From Rickettsia endosymbiont of Ceutorhynchus obstrictus (GTDB lineage: Bacteria > Pseudomonadota > Alphaproteobacteria > Rickettsiales > Rickettsiaceae), in NCBI RefSeq assembly GCF_964026565.1, contig NZ_OZ032162.1, forward strand, positions 1,674,001 through 1,738,000: 64,000 nt of DNA, in the 5' to 3' direction. The translations under genes and the position numbers were made by a program. A model generated the notes under the pieces. It did no database searches. It saw nothing but the letters and a program-made list of their open reading frames with translations, and was not told the DNA's origin. Each line of letters begins with the position of its first letter. The first letter of the stretch is position 1. Shown in pieces: positions 58,090-64,000 of this stretch.

Positions 58090-58632
58090 TTACCTCCACC
58101 CTGCTATGTCTGTTATATTGGCGTTGTTATCCATAAACTTAACATAATCCTTATGGCATGGGTCTAAAGCAACCTTAATAACGTTTTTTTCATTGCCCGA
58201 CTGATCGACTTCTATATCAATTCTAACTATAAAAAACTCTAACTTCTCTAAATCACCGAAATTGTTAATCTTACGGGCATATTTGGCATGTTCCGAATCC
58301 TCCTTATCGCTAAACCCTCTAGCAGAGTTGAGAATAGAGCGTATAAAGCTCCTACCTATCTCGCCCCAGCGGTTATTATTCTTCTCGCTATAAAGTCCGA
58401 TCATGCTCCAAACTCGACGCTTAGCATATTCACCTGTTAAAATGGTAAATTCGCAATCTAAGTAAATCGCTCCGCTTATATCGTTTTTAGTGGCGTAGCC
58501 GCCCGTCCAACCGCTTTCGGCATCGTTATAACCGCCGCGTTTTATTCTAAGATTTACCTTGGCTATTGTCCCTTTCGGGATTAAATCAAAGTTTGCTTGA
58601 TTAGTCGCAGTATTAAAATCGTAATAGTCCAT
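58090..58632 (-). CDS. Small phage replication protein, perhaps ssDNA-binding, 180 aa
   Basis: The sequence (FNTATNQANFDLIPKGTIAK, then GAIYLDCEFTILTGEYAKRR) is similar to DUF669-type phage proteins with an OB-like fold. The tail has VALDPCHKDYVKFM. It lies between the Cas4-like and Sak4-like genes, where phages often encode single-strand binding proteins. Function is inferred. Confidence 0.5.
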   Translation of the reverse strand: MDYYDFNTATNQANFDLIPKGTIAKVNLRIKRGGYNDAESGWTGGYATKNDISGAIYLDCEFTILTGEYAKRRVWSMIGLYSEKNNNRWGEIGRSFIRSILNSARGFSDKEDSEHAKYARKINNFGDLEKLEFFIVRIDIEVDQSGNEKNVIKVALDPCHKDYVKFMDNNANITDIAGWR

Positions 58633-58670
58633 AATGTTACTCCTTGATTAATTGTTGTTTTTAAAAGCTC

Positions 58671-58754
58671 GTCATTGCGAGGAGCGTAGCGACGTGGCAA
58701 TCTAGTTTTAATTTTATGAGATTGCCACGCTCCCTTTAGTCGCTCGCAATGACG
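58671..58754. repeat. Palindromic repeat at the 3' end of the Sak4-like gene
   Basis: GTCATTGCGAGGAGCGTAGC and CGCTCGCAATGACG are inverted arms, with GGCAATCTAG / GATTGCC inside. It overlaps the last 13 or so codons of the 58714 gene. Confidence 0.75.
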
Positions 58755-59553
58755 ACGGGTTATGTGATTTGATTTTGTCCATTAAATTACCCAAATGCGG
58801 CGGCTCGATCATTTCCAGCTTCCCCGACCGATCTTTAGCAGGGTAGCCGTAAGGGTTTAAAGTGTGATTAATGAAAGCCCGCGATTCCCCGTTTTCGGTT
58901 TTTACCTGTGCCATAGTAATAACCTGGTCAACTATCCCCGGTAACTCATTAGCCGTTTTGCTGCCGTCTATCTGCAAGCCGAATGTCCGACGATTATATT
59001 CGTCTTGCTTCTCTTCCAATATCCCGACAAACCAGATATTTTTATTTCTGGCATGTTGTAGATGCGTTAGCCAGGTGATCATTTCTTGACCGTGCAAGCC
59101 GTACATACTCCGCACATCTTCCCTGCCGGTTTTCTCACTAATGGCTTGCGGTTGAGATTTACACCATTGCAAACATAAGCGTCCTGCAACTGTTATCGAG
59201 TCAATAAAAATAGTCTCGTATTTATCAATAGCGGCAGAATCCCCAAACCTACGGCAAACATCTTCATAATGTGCTTTGCCATAAATGCCGTTGTCCTTAA
59301 CAGAAGGATTAGCACCGCCGATAAATACCGCAAAGTCTCGGCATCCCTGCCAGGTGCGAGGTCTAACAGAATCACCTTGCCAGCCTTCAACTGCTAAATC
59401 CCCAGCCTCAAGATCGAAGAATAACGTAGTTTCCGCCGGTAGAGTCCAGAGAAGGCTAGTTTTGCCGATGCCGTACCCGCCAAATATACAACCCTTAATC
59501 CCTCGTTTTTCCGCTAAACGCTCGTCGGCACTAATAATAGGTAATTTACTCAT
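58714..59553 (-). CDS. Sak4-like single-strand annealing ATPase, 279 aa
   Basis: A RecA-core ATPase of the AAA_24 type. Walker A GGYGIGKTS (25-33), Walker B TIFIDSITV (about 114-122), and RTFGLQIDGSKTANELPGI further on. Such proteins aid annealing with the phage ssDNA-binding protein. The C-terminal residues (LRATKGSVAIS) are translated from an inserted palindromic repeat, so the original C-terminus has been replaced. The start is ATG at 59553, overlapping the upstream gene's stop by 8 nt. Confidence 0.78.
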   Translation of the reverse strand: MSKLPIISADERLAEKRGIKGCIFGGYGIGKTSLLWTLPAETTLFFDLEAGDLAVEGWQGDSVRPRTWQGCRDFAVFIGGANPSVKDNGIYGKAHYEDVCRRFGDSAAIDKYETIFIDSITVAGRLCLQWCKSQPQAISEKTGREDVRSMYGLHGQEMITWLTHLQHARNKNIWFVGILEEKQDEYNRRTFGLQIDGSKTANELPGIVDQVITMAQVKTENGESRAFINHTLNPYGYPAKDRSGKLEMIEPPHLGNLMDKIKSHNPSSLRATKGSVAIS

Positions 59554-60094
59554 GGCTTACCCCCCATTCCGACATAAGTTGATCTAGCGTAACTGTTTCA
59601 AACTTATCATCCTTTAGTTTGGTAAGCTTATAAACAGGGTTGCCGTGTCTAATTATTCTGGCCGGTAGCAGCATATCCTTAAATACCGGCGGTAAGCTGT
59701 TATATTTAGCTTCCGGCACGTGGTAATGTACCTCAATATAATCCGATAACTTTCCGCCTCTGGCGAGTATATTGCCGGCAATTTTACTAAGTACGCTTTG
59801 CCGCCACTCAACTTGTTTCGGTACGTCGCTAGTTACCTTAAAGCCTCTATCCTCAAGAGAAATAACGCCGGTATCCTCCCCGCAATAGTTACGTTTATTT
59901 TGTATACGTGCCTTATATTTAAGAGCTATTGCCCCTTGTAGCCATTGTTTAAGCCGCTTAGCTTTTTCTAGCTCCTCGATAGCTTTCACTAAATGGCGGT
60001 GTAAGTCTTCAACGTCATATTTTATTAGTAACCCAATGGGTACTTTTAAAATATTTACTTTTAAAATATTGATGTCGGCTAGTTCTTTCTTCAT
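59546..60094 (-). CDS. Hypothetical early phage protein, 182 aa
   Basis: First gene of the minus-strand replication operon. It has a helical N-terminus (DLHRHLVKAIEELEKAKRLK), then a basic, mixed region with ARGGKLSDYIEVHYHVPEAK. No domain is recognised. It overlaps the Sak4-like gene and is likely translated with it. Confidence 0.65.
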   Translation of the reverse strand: MKKELADINILKVNILKVPIGLLIKYDVEDLHRHLVKAIEELEKAKRLKQWLQGAIALKYKARIQNKRNYCGEDTGVISLEDRGFKVTSDVPKQVEWRQSVLSKIAGNILARGGKLSDYIEVHYHVPEAKYNSLPPVFKDMLLPARIIRHGNPVYKLTKLKDDKFETVTLDQLMSEWGVSHE

Positions 60095-60163
60095 GTGTTA
60101 CCTATTTTTAATTGAATTGCGGTAACCGATAGAATGCCGATTTTTTAAAACTTTTCAACCACA

Positions 60164-60240
60164 TGTCAGTTTAATTGACGGAGCTTTCCCTAACGGAAGC
60201 CAAATTACCCCCTGAATCTGTCAATTAAATTGACAGATTC
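60164..60240. promoter_or_regulatory. Two operator-like palindromes between divergent phage operons
   Basis: A perfect 13-bp palindrome GAATCTGTCAATT-A-AATTGACAGATTC spans 60214-60240. A related site TGTCAGTTTAATTGACG lies at 60164-60180. Both contain TGTCA(A/G)TT and its inverse. They lie in the 293-nt gap between the leftward replication genes and the rightward 93-aa HTH gene, as expected for repressor or Cro binding. Confidence 0.65.
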
Positions 60241-60393
60241 ACACAAAGTGATTTTTTTAGTTTATATATGATTACAAGGAGGGCAGTACATAGTTGTAAA
60301 AGTTGTAAAACGAAAGGTTTTAAAAACTTGTAGGTGTAGTAGATAAGTATCACTGGTTAAATTCCTTAACCTGCAACTAAAATTAAGGTGATT

Positions 60394-60675
60394 ATGAATC
60401 TATTAACGTATGCGGACATATATAAGTTGAAACCTTTAGAAGTAGCAAGGTCGCTTGATATGTCACATAGCGAAACTTATAACTACATGTATGAAGGAGT
60501 AATACCCAGGCGTATTCCTATGCTAAAGATTGCCGTAAAAACACATGGGTTAGTCGATGCTAATGGTTTTTACGGGATTACTGAACAATTTTTAACGAGA
60601 GCATTAAAAGACCCTGAATTTTTAGAAAAGGTATTAAACGACCCAAGATATTTAGACGAAGTATTTAAAGAATAA
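60394..60675 (+). CDS. Small Cro-like DNA-binding protein, 93 aa
   Basis: The central stretch KPLEVARSLDMSHSETYNYM looks like a helix-turn-helix (Cro/YdaS type). The C-terminus is an acidic helical tail. AAGGTG precedes ATG at 60394; GTG at 60388 is an alternative start. It faces the two operator palindromes and may regulate them. The DNA-binding assignment is inferred. Confidence 0.55.
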   Translation: MNLLTYADIYKLKPLEVARSLDMSHSETYNYMYEGVIPRRIPMLKIAVKTHGLVDANGFYGITEQFLTRALKDPEFLEKVLNDPRYLDEVFKE

Positions 60676-60704
60676 TCAAGAAAATCAAAAGGAGGATTAA
60701 CATT

Positions 60705-61181
60705 ATGAACCACAAAACAATATTAGCCCTAGACCTCGGCACTATAACCGGCTGGGCTTTACACTACAATAACGGCAGCATTACCTCGGGTACGGAAAAC
60801 TTTAAAATGGATAATTTTGAAGGCGGCGGGATGGTATTTGTACGCTTGCAACGATGGCTTTCAGAGCTTAGAAGCACTACAAAGGGGTTTGATGAAGTTT
60901 ATTTTGAACAGGTACGCAGTCACAAGGGAACAGATGCCGCTCATAAATACGGCGGTTTCGTAGCCCACGTAATGGCTTTTTGTGAAATTCATCAAATACC
61001 TTATAGAGGTGTGCCGGTCGGTACTATCAAGAAACATATAACAGGCAAAGGCAACGCTACCAAATACGCCGTAATCGATGCAGTCAAAAGCAAGGGCTTT
61101 AGTCCCAAGGATGACAACGAAGCCGATAGCTTGGCTTTATTACACTGCATTTTAGCAAAATATAACAAAGGGGAATTATGA
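60705..61181 (+). CDS. RuvC-like Holliday-junction resolvase, 158 aa
   Basis: RNase H-fold resolvase with D10 in LALDLGTITGW, E68 in VYFEQVRSH and a C-terminal acidic pair (E139, D141 in DDNEADSLALL). Phage versions resolve branched DNA before packaging. An AAAGGAGGATT ribosome site precedes it. It lies in the rightward operon and its stop overlaps the next ATG (ATGA). Confidence 0.87.
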   Translation: MNHKTILALDLGTITGWALHYNNGSITSGTENFKMDNFEGGGMVFVRLQRWLSELRSTTKGFDEVYFEQVRSHKGTDAAHKYGGFVAHVMAFCEIHQIPYRGVPVGTIKKHITGKGNATKYAVIDAVKSKGFSPKDDNEADSLALLHCILAKYNKGEL

Positions 61182-61396
61182 AAAACGACAATATAACCAC
61201 ATATGAACAAGCTAGGCAAGATAAACCGGATGGGCGTAGTAGGGAAGAAATTTACGAGTCGATCGTTGAAAATATAAGGAAAATGTATAACGGCAAATTA
61301 TCGGAAGTAGAAGCACACGAAGCAGCAAGAAGATTAATAGAGTTTTGTAAAATTCTTATGAAGGTACACATTAGATTAAAAAAAGAAAAAAAATAA
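61178..61396 (+). CDS. Small helical phage protein, 72 aa
   Basis: Starts at ATG overlapping the resolvase stop. Charged helices (SREEIYESIVENIRKMYNG, then AARRLIEFCKILMKVHIR) and a lysine-rich end. No recognised family. Confidence 0.6.
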   Translation: MKNDNITTYEQARQDKPDGRSREEIYESIVENIRKMYNGKLSEVEAHEAARRLIEFCKILMKVHIRLKKEKK

Positions 61397-61417
61397 TAAA
61401 GCTTAATTGACTTTTTA

Positions 61418-61657
61418 GGGGAGTTGTATAAAATCATACTCGGAGTAGTTGTAAAACTATTCTGGGGTGTAAGAACCTTAGCATAACCGGTTATAACATC
61501 AACCGTATAAAATGATGTTATCCTAGACTTTCTTAGGGTCTGGGAGATAATAGTCATACCAGGGTTTAAGGTACTATACTTTAGACCTAAAAACTATTAT
61601 AGCTGTGTTATGCGGTTTTCTTAACTCCCCGACCACCTTAAAGCAATTTTTGGTGGT
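61418..61657 (+). ncRNA. Candidate structured RNA between early phage genes
   Basis: No gene lies in 61397-61701. GGGGAGTT (61418) pairs with AACTCCCC (61623). Inside, GCATAAC (61481) pairs with GTTATGC (61607), extended by AAGAA / TTCTT. Enclosed hairpins are AGTAGTT-GTAA-AACTATT (61444-61461), ATAACATCA / TGATGTTAT (61493-61521), CCTAGAC / GTCTGGG (61522-61544) and ATAATAGT / ACTATTAT (61547-61600). A last hairpin ACCACC / GGTGGT follows at 61632-61657. Together these form a closed multibranch fold. Confidence 0.5.
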
Positions 61658-61701
61658 TAAAACTTAATAACTTTAAGTTTAATCAAAATGGGGATATCCA
61701 A

Positions 61702-62181
61702 ATGACCGATCAAAATAATCAATCAAATCTAATAACTCCAAAACCTATATTTTCAGCTCCCAAAGCTATAATTTTCTTACACCCTCCTTATGGGCTTGAA
61801 AGTGATAAGCTTAGGCAAGGTATTTCTATCAGCTGCAAAAAAGGAAAGCTAAAAATATTAAAAATTATCCAATCTAAAGACTCTTACGATTACCGCGCTT
61901 TTTGTAAATTAGTCCGTCGTATAAGCACCTGCCATAACAAACCCGTCACAGTTATAATTGACGACGAGCTTTTAAATACTCCGGTTAATACCATAATGTG
62001 GGCGGTATTCGGTACTTTACTCGCCGCAAAGCTCATTACAGTCGTTACTTATAACAAGGATGGCTCTGATATAATATTACGTAAATTAACCAAGTATGAA
62101 AGTCGTTTTTTACATCAGGCTACAGCTTATTTTGAAAAATATTATTGTTTTAATTGGAATAAAACTATGGGGAGGGGGTAA
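61702..62181 (+). CDS. Hypothetical phage protein preceding the serine recombinase, 159 aa
   Basis: Mixed alpha/beta sequence (ISISCKKGKLKILKIIQSKD, later PVTVIIDDELLNTPVNTIMW). No family is recognised. It ends 4 nt before the recombinase ATG, and its last codons supply the recombinase ribosome site GGGGAGGGGG. It may be an accessory factor, but that is inferred from position alone. Confidence 0.6.
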   Translation: MTDQNNQSNLITPKPIFSAPKAIIFLHPPYGLESDKLRQGISISCKKGKLKILKIIQSKDSYDYRAFCKLVRRISTCHNKPVTVIIDDELLNTPVNTIMWAVFGTLLAAKLITVVTYNKDGSDIILRKLTKYESRFLHQATAYFEKYYCFNWNKTMGRG

Positions 62182-63689
62182 TAATATGTACGAAAGAAAA
62201 AAAGCAACTGAAGCAATTATATTATGTAGGGTATCCTCTAAAGAGCAGGAAGAAGGCTATTCAACCAATGCCCAAAAATATCGTTCACAAGAATATTGTA
62301 CCCGTAAAGGGTTAGGGATTTTAAAAATCTTTGAATTTACTGAATCGTCCACCGTAGGCAATCGTAAAAAATTTATGGAAGCCATAGAGTTTGCTAAAAA
62401 GCAGAAAAAAATAATTGCAGTGGTAACGGATAAGGTGGACAGGCTACAACGTAGTTATAAGGAGACTCCTTTATTAAACAACCTTATCGAAAAAGAAAAA
62501 ATAGAGCTACATTTTCACACGGAAAATTGTATTATCCATAAATATTCTACATCACAGGAGCGTATGATGTGGAATTTGTTTACTATGATGGCGCAAAATT
62601 ACGTTGATAGCCTTAAGGATAACATAAACCGCAGTATAGCGCAAAAATTACGAGAAGGTAAATGGGTAAGTACTGCTCCCATGGGTTATCTGCATACTAA
62701 CGATAAAAAGGGAACCATAGTAATTGACCTTGATAGATCACCTTTGATAAAAAAGATATTTGAAACCTACGCAACAGGCAATTATAACTTACCGGAAATA
62801 TTGAAAAAAACCAAAGAGTGGGGACTTACTAATGCAAGAGGCAATAAAGGTTATTTAAGTAGATCGCAAATTTTCGAGCTTATTAAGAATCCTTTTTATT
62901 ATGGAGTAATGAGATTAAAAAAACAGGGCAAAGATTCCCTCATATTTACCCACCAATTATAAACAAAGAGTTATTTGATAAATGCCAAAAGGTACGGCTA
63001 GGATGGAAAAGAACGCCGTATAAATTCAGGAATAAGGAATCAATATTTAGAGGCTTAATTAAATGCGCTAATACCGGTAGGGTAGCAACTCCTGACATAC
63101 GGAGCAAAACTTACAAGAATGGAGAAACTGCAGAGTGGCGATATTTAAGAATATGGGTATCAAAGGAATCTACACAGGCAATATATGTGCCGGAAGAGAT
63201 AGCCTTAAAGGAAGTGGAAAAAGTCTTTGCATCAATGCAATTATCGCCGCAGATGTTAAGCGAAGTAATAACATATACTAAAGCTAGCGCAAATGCGGAA
63301 AAAGATTTTCATAAACGCCGTGTAAGTGAACTTTATAGCGAAGATACAAAAATTAAAACGCGTATGGATAATTTAATGAATTTATTACTTGATGGTGAAA
63401 TAGACAAAAAAACGCACGAAGAAAAACGCCAGCAATTAATAGAACGACGCAACGATGTAATGAGAGAAATCGGAGCTTATCACAATGCAGATGATGAGTT
63501 TACAAAAACGCTAATTTCCTTGGTAGAATTAGCTTCTGACGCCCATAACAAGTTTATAGGTTCAACTGTCGAGGACAAAAGGAGTTTAGTAAATTTAGTA
63601 TTTGCTAACCTAACATTGAGCAGCGAAAAACTTGATTACTCTCTACGTCCGCCGTTCAATACCGTCGTAAATTTGTCCGAAAATGTCGA

Positions 63690-63697
63690 ATGGTACG
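63690..63697. other. Candidate right attachment core (ATGGTACG)
   Basis: Identical to 25989-25996. It covers the CCA, discriminator and first acceptor bases of tRNA-Leu. If it is the core, the prophage lies between, and an empty site would join tig directly to tRNA-Leu. Confidence 0.3.
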
Positions 63698-63775
63698 GGT
63701 GGAGGGACTTGAACCCCCACGCCTTGCGGCACAAGAACCTAAATCTTGCACGTCTACCAGTTCCATCACACCCGC
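63691..63775 (-). tRNA. tRNA-Leu (anticodon TAG)
   Basis: On the minus strand: acceptor GCGGGTG pairs with CACCCGT (one G-U), anticodon stem CAAGA/TCTTG with loop TTTAGGT (anticodon TAG), long variable arm, T arm GGGGGTTCAAGTCCCTC and encoded CCA (63691-63693). The prophage-side recombinase frame overlaps it in antisense. Confidence 0.95.
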
Positions 63776-63783
63776 AAAACTTC

Positions 63784-64000
63784 TTAAGTTAGGAATTTTG
63801 TCAAAGAATTATAATACACATCGTATAATTTTTGTAAATCAGTAATTTTTGTATATTCATTAATTTTATGAGCTGTTTCGGATAATAAACCGAATTCAAC
63901 AACCGGGCAATAGCTTTTAACAAATCTAGCATCGGAAGTACCGCCGCTAGTTGAGAATTTAGGTTTTATATTAGTTGTGCTTGCAACTATTTCGGCGAAA
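63784..64000 (-). CDS. dapE: Succinyl-diaminopimelate desuccinylase, C-terminal end (partial)
   Basis: The visible 72 codons (PKFSTSGGTSDARFVKSYCP, then VVEFGLLSETAHKINEY) match the DapE C-terminus, including the GGTSDAR substrate-binding segment and HKINEY near the end. DapE acts in lysine/meso-diaminopimelate synthesis for peptidoglycan. The 5' part is outside the window. Its stop lies 9 nt from the tRNA-Leu 5' end. Confidence 0.88.
   Translation of the reverse strand, partial: FAEIVASTTNIKPKFSTSGGTSDARFVKSYCPVVEFGLLSETAHKINEYTKITDLQKLYDVYYNSLTKFLT

Larger units (their letters stand above)
62186..63792 (+). pseudogene. Large serine recombinase, frameshifted at an A7 run, about 535 aa
   Basis: N-terminal resolvase domain with nucleophile S17 in LCRVSSKEQEEGYS and the DKVDRLQRSYKE motif, then the recombinase domain (KLREGKWVSTAPMGYLHT, LVRSQIF-like LSRSQIFELIKNPFYYG). 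Frame one ends at 62962. A -1 shift at TTA AAA AAA CAG (62916-62927) restores FPHIYPPIINKELFDKCQK and the rest to 63792. The final codons run antisense through tRNA-Leu (WRDLNPHALRHKNLN), so the true C-terminus was probably replaced at integration. It may still be made by slippage at the A run. Confidence 0.72.

Noticed and set aside
61252..61557. Minus-strand 101-aa frame
   Set aside because: It is antisense to the 72-aa gene and to the structured region, with no conserved-looking features.

Overview
The window is AT-rich DNA from a Rickettsia chromosome. The evidence is: Rickettsia palindromic elements (RPE-1 copies ending in TACAGCTAAATTC-type arms, and a second family with GTCATTGCGAGG-type arms); an intracellular-bacterium core set (mutL, a CHCC zinc-finger protein, 3-hydroxybutyrate dehydrogenase, obgE, hemA, trigger factor, dapE); SpoT-like HD fragments; and decayed ankyrin/LRR/TPR genes. 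The species cannot be fixed from sequence alone.

Layout. (1) 1-7280: conserved chromosomal genes (mutL partial, zinc finger, bdhA, a T4-type lysozyme homologue, obgE, hemA, NUDIX), separated by palindromic repeats. (2) 7281-13940: a degenerating accessory stretch. It holds a decayed copy of a prophage end (exonuclease-tail fragment plus LRR/TPR fragment) and an MFS transporter split by an IS66-type insertion that still has its 8-bp target duplication. An HD protein, a RelE/Xre toxin-antitoxin pair with an operator palindrome, and another LRR/TPR remnant follow. (3) 13957-25954: SNF2 helicase with a SWIM finger, AAA_14/DUF4143 ATPase, a secreted-looking STAND (NB-ARC) TPR protein, a small protein carrying an in-frame RPE-1, tRNA-Glu, a helical hypothetical protein and tig. 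(4) About 26.0-63.7 kb: a nearly complete T7-like (podovirus-type) prophage. (5) tRNA-Leu and the 3' end of dapE.

In the prophage, the late operon runs on the minus strand from 51811 down to about 26128. Its order is small and large terminase, coiled-coil structural protein, portal (head-tail connector), a small protein, an Rpn-type nuclease, scaffold, major capsid, tail tubular A, an oversized tail nozzle (B), three internal virion/ejection proteins, a possible tail fibre interrupted by an amber codon, holin, endolysin, a YqaJ-type exonuclease tail, and finally a 1182-aa ankyrin/LRR protein that looks like a host-interaction cargo gene. A tyrosine integrase and a block of AAACTTGA iterons follow. 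A minus-strand replication/recombination operon comes next (AEP primase-helicase, Cas4-like Fe-S nuclease, a small possible ssDNA-binding protein, Sak4-like ATPase, one unknown). Two operator-like palindromes separate it from a plus-strand operon (small HTH protein, RuvC-like resolvase, unknowns, a large serine recombinase). The recombinase runs antisense into tRNA-Leu. A shared TGGTACG at 25990 and 63691, which includes the tRNA CCA end, is a candidate attachment core and would give a 37.7-kb prophage.

Some genes are damaged: a frameshift in the gp16-like gene, a frameshift at an A7 run in the serine recombinase, and the amber codon in the fibre. Most structural, lysis and replication genes are open. 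The most unusual items are the phage itself, the 35-residue ankyrin array with a 630-bp internal duplication, a possible structured RNA at 61418-61657, a hairpin covering the capsid-gene ribosome binding site, and the iteron cluster.
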